Shown here: positions 1-5,686 of the stretch, one piece after another | Layout: the number at the start of each line of letters is the position of its first letter | Position numbering within the stretch: the first letter of the stretch is position 1 | DNA from: a bacterium | GTDB lineage: Bacteria; Pseudomonadota; Alphaproteobacteria; Caulobacterales; Hyphomonadaceae | Reading direction: 5' to 3' | DNA: 6,310 nt | Assembly: GCA_030824255.1 (NCBI GenBank) | Contig: JAVBYB010000391.1 | Location: 1 to 6,310 of the forward strand | Program-made: the position numbers and the translations under genes | The notes under the pieces: model-generated | What the model saw: the letters and a program-made list of their open reading frames with translations, nothing else | Databases searched by the model: none | Told to the model about the DNA's origin: nothing

Positions 1-134
1 TCCTGCAGCGCATGTCGTCCTACCTGCCGGACGCAGCGCCCGCGCGCCCCGCGAACCATCCGCCCGCGAACGATGATTTCCCGATGGTGCAGGAAGAGGC
101 GCCATGGCGTCGCTGGGCTGTCGCAGCCGAATAG
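1..134 (+). CDS. C-terminal end of an unidentified protein (partial)
   Basis: The reading frame whose first full codon is at 3 is open from the window edge to a TAG stop at 132-134, giving 43 residues. The peptide is rich in Pro, Ala and Asn in its first half and ends in a basic/aromatic stretch (PWRRWAVAAE). I recognise no domain; it looks like a disordered C-terminal tail. The gene converges on pstB, with only 3 nt between the two stop codons, so the two 3' ends must share or lack a terminator. On the opposite strand this stretch offers no peptide resembling PhoU or PhoB, which often follow pstB. Coding status rests only on the open frame and on the fit of its stop against pstB, so confidence is moderate. 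Confidence 0.5.
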   Translation, partial: LQRMSSYLPDAAPARPANHPPANDDFPMVQEEAPWRRWAVAAE

Positions 135-137
135 GGC

Positions 138-995
138 TCAGCCGAACCGGCCGGTGATGTAGTCCTGCGTCTGGTCCAGCTTGGGGGCCATGAAGATCTG
201 GTCAGTGTTGCCGGCCTCGATCAGCTTGCCCATGTGGAAGAACGCCGTGATCTGAGACACGCGCGCCGCCTGCGCCATCGAGTGCGTGACGATGACGATG
301 CAGGTGTGCTTGCGCAGCTCGTCGATCAGCGCCTCGATATGCGCCGTCGCCACCGGGTCCAGCGCCGAGCACGGCTCGTCCATCAGGATCACCGCCGGCG
401 ACACCGCCAGCGCCCGCGCGATCACCAGCCTTTGTTGCTGGCCTCCCGACAAGCCGAGGCCCGATTTGCCCAGCCGGTCCTTCACCTCGTCCCACAGCGC
501 CGCGCGCCGCAGCGACTTCTCGACCAGCTCGTCCATCTCCGCCTTGTTCGACACCAGCTTGTGGGCGCGGGGGCCGTAGGCGATGTTGTCGTAGATCGAC
601 ATCGGGAACGGGTTCGGCTTCTGGAACACCATGCCGATGCGCGTGCGCACCTGCACCGGATCGATCTCGGCCGAATTGATATCCGTGCCGTCCATCCGGA
701 TCTGGCCTTCCACACGCGCGCCCGGAATGGTGTCGTTCATCCGGTTGAGGCAGCGCAGCAGCGTGGACTTCCCGCAGCCCGACGCGCCGATGAACGCCGT
801 TACGGCATTGTCCGGCACTTCCAGGTTCACGTCGAACAGCGCCTGCTTCTGGCCGTAGAAGGCGTTGATGTGGTCGATCTTGATGCGGGTCGGCGATGTT
901 ACCGGCGCGGAGGCGGCAGCCGTAACGCGGGGCGCCTGCATGGGCGCGATGGCGGGCTTGGCGGTCTCGGGCGTCGGGGTCATCGCGGCGAGCAT
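138..995 (-). CDS. pstB: Phosphate ABC transporter ATP-binding protein PstB
   Basis: This is the cytoplasmic ATPase that drives phosphate import through PstC/PstA, 285 aa from the chosen start. Visible motifs are Walker [10 protein letters not shown] (about 70-78), Q-loop Gln in [10 protein letters not shown] (about 125), ABC signature LSGGQ (182-186), Walker B VILMDE with catalytic Glu (about 207), the PstB-typical PCSALDP, and the H-loop His in VIVTHS (about 238). It ends in the family's QDYITGRFG. The frame is open up to 1058, but the ATG at 993-995 is preferred. It lies 1 nt after the pstA stop and has an AGGGGGG ribosome site 5 nt upstream; the longer start would sit inside pstA. The next in-frame ATG, four codons on at 983, is possible. 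About 35 Ala/Pro/Thr-rich residues precede the conserved domain ([13 protein letters not shown]); such tails occur in alphaproteobacterial PstB and are probably unstructured. Last gene of the operon. Confidence 0.97.
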   Translation of the reverse strand: MLAAMTPTPETAKPAIAPMQAPRVTAAASAPVTSPTRIKIDHINAFYGQKQALFDVNLEVPDNAVTAFIGASGCGKSTLLRCLNRMNDTIPGARVEGQIRMDGTDINSAEIDPVQVRTRIGMVFQKPNPFPMSIYDNIAYGPRAHKLVSNKAEMDELVEKSLRRAALWDEVKDRLGKSGLGLSGGQQQRLVIARALAVSPAVILMDEPCSALDPVATAHIEALIDELRKHTCIVIVTHSMAQAARVSQITAFFHMGKLIEAGNTDQIFMAPKLDQTQDYITGRFG

Positions 996-996
996 A

Positions 997-1869
997 TCAG
1001 CCCCCCTGCTTGCCGGCGACGGCGGCGTGGCTGAAGCGCGAGAGAATGTTGAGGACAAGCACGCCCACCGTGATCAGCATCGCGCCGGTCCAGGCGAGGT
1101 TCACCCATTCCTGATAGGGGCTGCCGGCATAGCGATAGATCGCGATCGGCAGGCTGGCCATCGGCTGGGTCAGGTCGGTCGACCAGTTGGTGTTGCCCAG
1201 CGAGGTGAACAGCAGCGGCGCCGTCTCCCCGGCGATGCGGGCCACCGCCAGCAGCACGCCCGTGAGAATGCCGCCGAACGCAGCCGGCAGCACAACTTTC
1301 CGCACCACCTCGTTCTCGCGCGATCCCAGCGCCACCGCACCGTCGCGATAGGCCTGCGGCACGAGGCGGAGAATGTCTTCCGTCGTCCGCGCCACGATCG
1401 GCATGGCGATGATGGCGAGAGCGAGCGCGCCTGCAAGGCCCGAGAAGCCGCCCAGTGGCTCCACCGCGATCTGGTAGACGAACAGGCCGATCAGCACGGA
1501 CGGCGCCGACAGCAGGATATCGTTCACGAACCGCACGACCTGCGCGAACTTCGATTCCTTGCCCACTTCCGACAGGTAGACGCCGACCATCATCCCGATC
1601 GGCGCACCGATCATTGCGCCGAGGCCAACCTGGATCAGCGATCCGACGATGGCGTTGGCAAGGCCGCCGCCGGCGCCCGGCTGCGCCATCGATTCCGTGA
1701 ATACGGCGAGCGAGAAGCCCGCAATGCCGTTCGAGAACAGCATCCAGAGGATCATGCCCAGCAGCACGAGACCAAGGCCGGCCGCGGCGATGCAGAGCCC
1801 GCCCATGATGCGGTCGACAAGCTGGCGGCGGAAATAGCGGGCGCGGGTTGCGGCGGTGAGTTGTTTCAC
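997..1869 (-). CDS. pstA: Phosphate ABC transporter permease PstA
   Basis: Inner-membrane subunit that pairs with PstC to form the phosphate channel; 290 aa, close to the usual short PstA length. About six hydrophobic segments are visible (roughly 21-45, 71-99, 113-137, 142-161, 199-222, 257-277). The cytoplasmic EAA loop that docks on PstB is clear at about 162-197 ([17 protein letters not shown], then ALGS...VVLPAA), followed by the PstA-typical [13 protein letters not shown] (211-223). The start is GTG at 1867-1869, not ATG. It overlaps the pstC TGA by 3 nt, with AGGAG 9 nt upstream, so translation is probably coupled to pstC. The stop is 1 nt before pstB. No long N-terminal DUF3333-type extension of the kind found in some alphaproteobacterial PstA proteins is present. 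Confidence 0.96.
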   Translation of the reverse strand: MKQLTAATRARYFRRQLVDRIMGGLCIAAAGLGLVLLGMILWMLFSNGIAGFSLAVFTESMAQPGAGGGLANAIVGSLIQVGLGAMIGAPIGMMVGVYLSEVGKESKFAQVVRFVNDILLSAPSVLIGLFVYQIAVEPLGGFSGLAGALALAIIAMPIVARTTEDILRLVPQAYRDGAVALGSRENEVVRKVVLPAAFGGILTGVLLAVARIAGETAPLLFTSLGNTNWSTDLTQPMASLPIAIYRYAGSPYQEWVNLAWTGAMLITVGVLVLNILSRFSHAAVAGKQGG

Positions 1870-2834
1870 GACATGCGCTCCTGGCGCAGGAGGACGCGGG
1901 CGACGGCGAGCACGCCGAACGACACCACGAACAGGATGAAGCCAAGACCCAGCAACACGGCAAGGTCGAGCGTGCCGGGCTCGGCTTCAGGGAAGGAGTT
2001 GGCGACGACAGAGGCGATGGTCGCCGATGGCGCCATCACGCTGTCCGGCATCCGGATCGCGTTTCCGATCACGAACACCACGGCCATCGTCTCGCCCAGC
2101 GCCCGGCCAAGGCCGAGGAACACCGCGCCGAAGAGAGAGCCGCGCACCGCCGGGATCACCACGCCCGTCAACGCTTCCCAGCGGGTCGCGCCCATGGCGT
2201 AGGCGCCGTCCTTCAGCAGTTGCGGCGTCGAAAGCAGAACGTCGCGCGTCGTCGCCGCGATGAAAGGCAGGATCATGATCGCAAGGATCAGCGCCGCGGT
2301 CAGCATCCCGACGCCGATCGGCGGCGCCGTGAACCAGAAGAAGCTGTCGCCGATGGGCGGGATCCAGATGAACACGTTCGTCAGCCACGGCTGCACATAC
2401 TCTGACATGAAGGGCGCCAGCACGAAGAAGCCCCACATGCCGTAGACGATGGACGGCACCGCCGCGAGCAGCTCGATCGCAACGCCCAGCGGCGTGCGCA
2501 GCTTCTCGGGGCATATCTCGGTCAGGAAGAACGCGATGCCGAAGCCGATCGGCCAGGCGATGCACAACGCCAGCACAGCCGTCACCAGCGTGCCAGTGAT
2601 TGCAGGCAGCGCGCCATAGACCTGCGTCACCGGGTTCCACTCCGTGCCCCAGATGAAGCCCAGCCCGAAGGTGTCGAACGCCAGCTTGCCCCCGATGAAC
2701 ATGATGGCGAGGATCGACAGCAGCACGACCACCACCAGCGCCCCCGCCACATGCAGGCTGATCCGGAATGTCGTGTCCGCCGCATGGATCTTGCGCGAGC
2801 CGAGAAGCGGGCGTTCGGCGATGGGGGTGTTCAT
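1866..2834 (-). CDS. pstC: Phosphate ABC transporter permease PstC
   Basis: Second channel-forming permease of the high-affinity phosphate importer; 322 aa, matching the classical short PstC. Six likely membrane helices lie near 29-49, 79-107, 118-142, 173-195, 229-257 and 288-314. The conserved VPSIVYGMWGFFVLAPF stretch is at 126-142. The EAA loop (AATTRDVLLSTPQLLKDGA, then AMGATRWE...VIPA) spans about 193-229, and the family hallmark GLGRALGETMAV is at 241-252. The ATG at 2832-2834 is supported by GAGG 5 nt upstream, a ribosome site that overlaps the pstS stop. The gene follows pstS by 7 nt and runs into pstA with overlapping stop and start codons. A large extracytoplasmic loop (about 143-170) rich in Trp/Phe/Pro lies between helices 3 and 4. 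Confidence 0.97.
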   Translation of the reverse strand: MNTPIAERPLLGSRKIHAADTTFRISLHVAGALVVVVLLSILAIMFIGGKLAFDTFGLGFIWGTEWNPVTQVYGALPAITGTLVTAVLALCIAWPIGFGIAFFLTEICPEKLRTPLGVAIELLAAVPSIVYGMWGFFVLAPFMSEYVQPWLTNVFIWIPPIGDSFFWFTAPPIGVGMLTAALILAIMILPFIAATTRDVLLSTPQLLKDGAYAMGATRWEALTGVVIPAVRGSLFGAVFLGLGRALGETMAVVFVIGNAIRMPDSVMAPSATIASVVANSFPEAEPGTLDLAVLLGLGFILFVVSFGVLAVARVLLRQERMS

Positions 2835-2841
2835 GCGAACC

Positions 2842-3888
2842 TCAGTTGGCGGGCCAGAGCGGCTGTCCGCCGGGGGAGAGCTTGGTCCATTCCTGACGCA
2901 CGCGATCCTGAACCTCGGGCGGCAGCATGATGTAGTGGAGGCGGTCGGCGGCCGGCGTCCCGTTGCGGAACGACCAGTCGAAGAATTTCAGCACGCGTTG
3001 TGTCCGCGCCGGGTCTTTCGGATTTTTCGGCACGAGAATGTAGGTCGAGGTCACGATCGGCCACGAATTGTCGCCGGGCATGTTCAGCATCGGCGCGGCG
3101 AGGTTCTTGGCGTTGGCCCAGTCGGCCTGGCTCGCCGCTTCGAGGAAGCCCGGCACGCTCGGCGCGACGAACTTGCCCGATCCATTGGCCAGCATCAGCG
3201 CCGACATGCCGTTCTCTGCTGCGTAGGCGAATTCGACATAGCCGATCCCGCCCTTGATGTTCTTCACGGCGGCGGCGACACCCGCATTGCCGGGCGCGCC
3301 GAGGCCGGTGCGCCACGCCACGGCGTTGCCCGCGCCCGTGCGCTCCTTGAAGATCGGCGAGACGCCGGAGAGGTATTTCGTGAACACGCTCGTCGTGCCC
3401 GATGAGTCCGCGCGATAGGCTGGCGAGATCGGAATCTGCGGCAGCTTCAGCGTCGGGTTCAGCGCCGTGATTTTCGGATCATTCCACAGCCGCACGCGGC
3501 CGACATAGATCTCGCCCAGCACTTCGCCCGTCAGCCGGATCTTCGATCCATCGACGCCCGGCACGTTCACGATCAGCACCACCGCGCCGATCACGGCGGG
3601 GAATTGCAGCAGCTGTTCCTTCTCCAGCCGCTCGGGCGAGACCGGCGAGTCCGACGCGCCGAAGTCCACCGTGCGGTTGATGATCTGCGTGACGCCCGCG
3701 CCAGACCCCAGCGCCTGATAGTTGAGACGCCCGCCCGAGGCCTTGGCGTAATCCTCGCCCCAGCTGGAATAGATCGGGGCCGGGAAGGTGGCGCCTGCGC
3801 CGGTCATGTCCTGCGCCATGGCGGGCGCGGCGATGAGGGCCGTGGCGGCCAGCGCACTGATCAGGCGTCGGGCGAGCTGCATCAGCAC
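2842..3888 (-). CDS. pstS: Periplasmic phosphate-binding protein PstS
   Basis: Periplasmic receptor that captures inorganic phosphate and delivers it to PstC/PstA. With the GTG start at 3886-3888 it is 348 aa. A clear Sec signal peptide is present: basic LARR, a hydrophobic core, and AMA at 23-25, with cleavage probably before QDMTGAG. Mature-protein phosphate ligands known from E. coli PstS align well: TGAGATFP (29-36), Ser in ALGSGAG (about 62), Asp in GASDSPVS (80), and the RADSSGTT loop (159-166; Arg159, Asp161, Ser163, Gly164, Thr165). Start choice: GGGGGAG (3896-3902) lies 7 nt from this GTG and 13 nt from the ATG two codons later (3880-3882). The frame is open to 3969, but those residues do not resemble a leader peptide and cross the Pho-box-like region. 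First gene of the operon, transcribed away from a divergent control region. Confidence 0.96.
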   Translation of the reverse strand: MLMQLARRLISALAATALIAAPAMAQDMTGAGATFPAPIYSSWGEDYAKASGGRLNYQALGSGAGVTQIINRTVDFGASDSPVSPERLEKEQLLQFPAVIGAVVLIVNVPGVDGSKIRLTGEVLGEIYVGRVRLWNDPKITALNPTLKLPQIPISPAYRADSSGTTSVFTKYLSGVSPIFKERTGAGNAVAWRTGLGAPGNAGVAAAVKNIKGGIGYVEFAYAAENGMSALMLANGSGKFVAPSVPGFLEAASQADWANAKNLAAPMLNMPGDNSWPIVTSTYILVPKNPKDPARTQRVLKFFDWSFRNGTPAADRLHYIMLPPEVQDRVRQEWTKLSPGGQPLWPAN

Positions 3889-3961
3889 GGATTTTCTCCC
3901 CCGGCCTACTGGCCAGCGTGCGGTTTCGCGGCAGGCCTTACCACCCGTTCTGCGAACCATT

Positions 3962-3981
3962 TGTGACACGGCCTGTGACAG
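3962..3981 (-). promoter_or_regulatory. Pho-box-like repeat upstream of pstS
   Basis: Read on the minus strand, CTGTCAC (3981-3975) is followed by five bases (AGGCC) and then GTGTCAC (3969-3963). The canonical PhoB box is two CTGTCA(T/C) 7-mers spaced 11 nt start to start. Here the period is 12 nt, one base longer. It lies about 75-95 nt upstream of the pstS start codon, a sensible place for activation by PhoB in phosphate starvation. No convincing -10 hexamer is evident downstream of it, as expected for an activator-dependent promoter but also reducing certainty. Confidence 0.5.
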
Positions 3982-4009
3982 TCCGGCGCGGTTCAGACGT
4001 TTCGAAAAA

Positions 4010-4016
4010 CTGTCAC
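4010..4016 (+). promoter_or_regulatory. Isolated, inverted Pho-box half-site (CTGTCAC)
   Basis: A perfect CTGTCAC on the plus strand, facing away from pstS. With the minus-strand CTGTCAC at 3981-3975 it forms a 7-bp inverted repeat with 28 nt between the arms. No second repeat follows at 11-12 nt spacing on the plus strand. It may be an extra PhoB contact or chance. Confidence 0.3.
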
Positions 4017-4104
4017 GAAATCAGCCAATTATTTGAGCACTTGAATGTCGCAGATCCAGCGCCGGCCGGGCAGGCAAGGGCGCTCCCAAAGCGATTCCAT
4101 CGCC

Positions 4105-4114
4105 GTCATATGAC
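4105..4114. repeat. 10-bp perfect palindrome GTCATATGAC
   Basis: Self-complementary decamer inside the pstS/small-protein divergent region, about 55 nt upstream of the CTG start. On the minus strand it reads as part of CTGTCATATGAC, so its left half also looks like a Pho half-site. Candidate operator; no regulator is identifiable from the window. Confidence 0.3.
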
Positions 4115-4157
4115 AGCGCGCTCGCGCCAGATCCGCTATAACCACCCCGCCAACCCC

Positions 4158-4161
4158 GGAG
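4158..4161 (+). promoter_or_regulatory. Shine-Dalgarno GGAG that points to a CTG start
   Basis: GGAG at 4158-4161 is followed by a 7-nt spacer and then CTG at 4169-4171, the ideal distance for initiation. In this frame the preceding stop is TAA at 4139-4141, and no ATG, GTG or TTG occurs before the second predicted helix. This site is therefore the main evidence for where the small protein begins. Confidence 0.5.
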
Positions 4162-4168
4162 CCTCCAC

Positions 4169-4402
4169 CTGCGCGCCATCTTCTCAGACTGGTTCAACGA
4201 CGACCGGGCATGGATCGCCGGTCCGTTCGCTGCGTGGATTGCGGCCTGGCTGCTCTACACCCTCTTCCTGTCGATCTCCCGCCGGCAGCCCCTCCATCCC
4301 TTCCAGCCCGCGCGCCACGCCAGCCTCCTCTGGAAGCTCACTTTCGCTGCAGCAGTCGGCTGGATGCTCGTCTGGGCGGTTGTGCTGACGTTTGTGCCCT
4401 AA
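4169..4402 (+). CDS. Small two-helix membrane protein, probable CTG start
   Basis: A 77-residue frame ends at TAA 4400-4402. I do not recognise the family. A short polar, acidic N-terminus (RAIFSDWFNDDRAW) is followed by a hydrophobic segment at about 16-36. A basic loop with several Pro and His residues (SRRQPLHP...) comes next, then a second hydrophobic segment at about 53-77 rich in Trp, Ala and Val. This is the pattern of a helical hairpin with the loop probably cytoplasmic by the positive-inside rule. Coding is supported by this coherent amphipathic pattern, the ribosome site, and a decayed homologous copy at 5331-5547. Oddity: the only start in range is CTG, so either a non-standard start is used or an ancestral ATG has been lost and the gene is silent. 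It converges on the HNH gene with 52 nt between stops. Confidence 0.6.
   Translation: MRAIFSDWFNDDRAWIAGPFAAWIAAWLLYTLFLSISRRQPLHPFQPARHASLLWKLTFAAAVGWMLVWAVVLTFVP
4331..4389 (+). repeat. Direct repeat, left copy (59 nt, 57 identical to 5470-5528)
   Basis: It encodes the second membrane helix of the small protein. Differences from the right copy are one A/G (position 10) and one T/G (position 51). Both copies have the same orientation and bracket the HNH gene, giving a substrate for homologous recombination that would delete the nuclease gene. Confidence 0.85.
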
Positions 4403-4410
4403 GCCCGTGT

Positions 4411-4429
4411 CCGGCGTTAGCGTTGCCGG
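4411..4429 (+). terminator. Weak stem-loop after the small membrane-protein gene
   Basis: CCGGC (4411-4415) and GCCGG (4425-4429) can form a 5-bp GC stem with a 9-nt loop, 8 nt after the TAA. No T-tract follows on the plus strand. It may help terminate either of the two convergent genes; the stem is short and this is a tentative call. Confidence 0.25.
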
Positions 4430-4454
4430 GAAGCGTTTATAGAGCGCAAGCGGT

Positions 4455-5303
4455 CTAGGTACGTGTTTGTCTGACCAAGCCGCTGATCACGCGATACACG
4501 GGCATTCCAACATTTGGCATTCCGCCTTCTCCAAATGGGGCGAACAGACGAATATCAACGCCGAAGTAAGTGTTGCCGTCTCTCCTCATCTCGAACATCG
4601 CGATGTGATGCTTTCCGCCCGGCCATGGCGGCGGCGGCGGTTCATAAGTCCCTCCGATGTATCGGAGTGGATTGGCATTTTCACCCAATATGATTGGAGG
4701 AAGAAACGGCTCGAAAGCGTCAAGGCCATGGGTAATTACGGTGAAACAGTGAGCGATCTTAGCGAGAGCGCGCGAGAACGTATAAACATCGAACTGTCCT
4801 TCGATTTTCAGGCTGGCGCTTGGTTGACATGAAGGGGGAAGTCGAAATTTTTCTGGGATATGTATGATCGAATGCATCGTCCGAATTTCGACGCCATCTA
4901 GATTTACTCCTGAAACAAGACCGGGGGGGAACAGCAGAGGCACATGCACTTCTACTGGCCTTTCTTCCACGAGCATCAGTTCGGTCCGTGTCTCTCCGTT
5001 CGGCAATAAGAACGTCGTTGGAAGGTGAGTCGTTCTGGTTGTTGTTTTTCGTCGGGATTGAAGCCTTAGATAGATGCGTAGGTCCCTGAACATTGCGTTG
5101 GCCAGCGCACCGTCAACATGGCTCGTTTTTGCTTCGCAGTCGGAGCAGCTTGCCTGCAATATCTCGGCATTTCCCCCGAGAGCTCTAGGAATAATGTGCT
5201 CGCGGCGAAGGCGTGCGGCGCCGCCATCTGAAAGGCAGTAGATGCACCGCCCATATCCCGGATACTTTTGTCTTTCGAGCAATACAGAGAACGGTTCTGT
5301 CAT
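4455..5303 (-). CDS. HNH endonuclease domain protein (HNH_5-like)
   Basis: 282 aa, starting at ATG 5301-5303 with GGAG 7 nt upstream (5311-5314). The frame is open to 5600, but the extra residues are the antisense of the decayed small-protein copy and look non-coding. The N-terminal 65 residues carry a zinc-finger HNH core: CxxC at 20-23, REHIIPRALGG at 34-44 with the likely catalytic His36, and CxxC at 53-56. This is the spacing of the HNH_5 type. The residue after the last Cys is Glu57, where many relatives have Asn. The remaining ~215 residues, with a Pro-run at 212-216 and an IRLFAPFGEGGMP segment near the end, match no domain I know and may recognise a target or partner. Hand counts give roughly 42-47% GC in two 60-nt stretches, against over 70% in a pstA sample, which suggests recent acquisition. 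A DNA nuclease role is inferred from the motif; a defence role is possible but unproven. Confidence 0.8.
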   Translation of the reverse strand: MTEPFSVLLERQKYPGYGRCIYCLSDGGAARLRREHIIPRALGGNAEILQASCSDCEAKTSHVDGALANAMFRDLRIYLRLQSRRKTTTRTTHLPTTFLLPNGETRTELMLVEERPVEVHVPLLFPPGLVSGVNLDGVEIRTMHSIIHIPEKFRLPPSCQPSASLKIEGQFDVYTFSRALAKIAHCFTVITHGLDAFEPFLPPIILGENANPLRYIGGTYEPPPPPWPGGKHHIAMFEMRRDGNTYFGVDIRLFAPFGEGGMPNVGMPVYRVISGLVRQTRT

Positions 5304-5330
5304 GACGTTGCTCCGATTTAGGTCTTCGTA

Positions 5331-5547
5331 GTTCAATAGATGACATCCGCTGGGACCGAGGAGGTCCCCGTACGGATTGTGGCGTATTTGCTCACACCCT
5401 CTTCCTGTCGCTCTCTCGCGGCATGCCCCTGCATCCCATCCATCCGCGCGTCCACAATAGAGCTTCATCTGGAAGCTCGCTTTCGCTGCAGCAGTCGGCT
5501 GGATGCTCGTCTGGGCGGTGGTGCTGACTGTCACCCCGACAGCTTGA
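5331..5547 (+). pseudogene. Decayed second copy of the small two-helix membrane-protein gene
   Basis: This stretch aligns with 4192-4402. GTTCAA then a GA(T/C)GAC pair starts the match (5331 versus 4192). ACACCCTCTTCCTGTCG is identical at 5394-5410 and 4257-4273. The segment 5470-5528 matches 4331-4389 with only two differences in 59 nt. Relative to the intact copy it has a 1-nt deletion just before the 17-nt match and a net 2-nt insertion between 5455 and 5470, so no single frame spans it. The final frame still reads WKLAFAAAVGWMLVWAVVLT and ends at TGA 5545-5547. The 5' quarter is too eroded to place a start. It lies just upstream of the HNH gene and overlaps the region where that gene's promoter should be. 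Confidence 0.75.
5470..5528 (+). repeat. Direct repeat, right copy (59 nt)
   Basis: Partner of 4331-4389, inside the decayed small-protein copy. Its near identity contrasts with the strongly diverged sequence just to its left, which is unusual for a uniformly ageing pseudogene. Confidence 0.85.
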
Positions 5548-5575
5548 GGCGCGATCGCCTGTAACAGGTCGCGCC
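5548..5575 (+). terminator. Strong imperfect hairpin directly after the pseudogene stop
   Basis: GGCGCGA (5548-5554) pairs with TCGCGCC (5569-5575). Inside it CCTG and CAGG pair around a TAA triloop, with a 3-nt bulge TCG (5555-5557) on the left arm. The arms begin on the base after the TGA. No T-run follows on the plus strand, so this is either a hairpin-only terminator or another structured or repetitive element. The left arm also contains the 8-bp palindrome GCGATCGC (5551-5558). Confidence 0.45.
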
Positions 5576-5651
5576 GGGCCAGCGTGTTGCCTCGACCCAA
5601 CGCCCTGAATCCAAACCTAAAATCCTCGTCCGTAAAAAGTTGTTAGGAAAC

Positions 5652-5662
5652 CTGTCCCACAG
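5652..5662. repeat. Short inverted repeat CTGT-CCC-ACAG
   Basis: Four-base arms around a 3-nt centre, immediately upstream of the tandem -10 hexamers and overlapping where -35 contacts would fall. Possible operator; short enough to be chance. Confidence 0.25.
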
Positions 5663-5686
5663 ATAGGAATATAATCCTATAATCCT
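5663..5686 (+). promoter_or_regulatory. Tandem -10 promoter region of the DnaA-domain gene
   Basis: Two perfect TATAAT hexamers occur 8 nt apart (5670-5675 and 5678-5683) inside a direct repeat of ATAATCCT (5671-5678 and 5679-5686). ATAGGA (5663-5668) and TCCTAT (5675-5680) form a 6-bp inverted repeat around the first hexamer. No good TTGACA-like -35 lies 16-18 nt upstream of either hexamer; TTGTTA at 5640-5645 is too far. This suggests a promoter that needs an activator or is bound by a repressor. It lies 43-59 nt upstream of the GTG at 5729. Confidence 0.55.

Larger units (their letters stand above)
3889..4168. other. Divergent intergenic control region
   Basis: A 280-nt stretch without a gene, between the pstS start and the small membrane-protein start. 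It holds the TGTCAC half-sites described separately, an 8-bp palindrome TTTCGAAA (4000-4007), an AT-richer patch near 4020-4055, a 10-bp palindrome GTCATATGAC (4105-4114), and a TATAAC hexamer (4137-4142). The last is 26 nt upstream of the CTG start at 4169 and could be a -10 for the rightward gene. ATGACA at 4110-4115 resembles a -35 but is 21 nt from that hexamer, too far for a normal sigma-70 promoter. Open frames crossing this stretch have no homology-like features and are out of frame with the small protein. Confidence 0.55.

Noticed and set aside
996..1058. Upstream start for pstB that adds 21 residues
   Set aside because: It lies inside pstA and has no supporting ribosome site; the ATG at 993-995 has a clear one and follows the pstA stop by 1 nt.
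865..2202. Long open frame on the plus strand opposite pstA and pstC
   Set aside because: It is antisense to two confidently identified permeases. Its peptide is rich in Arg, His, Asp and Ala with no domain pattern, typical of a shadow frame in GC-rich DNA.
2644..3405. Open frame on the plus strand opposite pstS/pstC
   Set aside because: Antisense to strongly conserved PstS and PstC sequence; low-complexity Arg-rich peptide.
3889..3969. Upstream start for pstS
   Set aside because: It would cross the Pho-box-like region, bury the signal peptide 27 residues in, and ignore the GGGGGAG site that points to the GTG at 3886-3888.
3918..4388. Plus-strand frame spanning the pstS upstream region and the small membrane gene
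   Set aside because: Its peptide is Ser/Pro/Arg-rich and low in complexity over the second half. That half is out of frame with the better-supported two-helix protein, and it would read through the pstS control region.
4467..4832. Plus-strand frame opposite the HNH gene
   Set aside because: Antisense to the HNH C-terminal part, with no ribosome site seen and no recognisable motif.
4411..5575. Insertion sequence or CRISPR array around the HNH gene
   Set aside because: No transposase, no terminal inverted repeats at matching edges, and no regularly spaced short repeats. The HNH protein lacks RuvC or other Cas9/IscB parts.
5304..5600. 99-residue N-terminal extension of the HNH protein
   Set aside because: This stretch is the antisense of the decayed small-protein copy and carries no motif. 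The ATG at 5301-5303 has a well-placed GGAG and directly precedes the conserved core.
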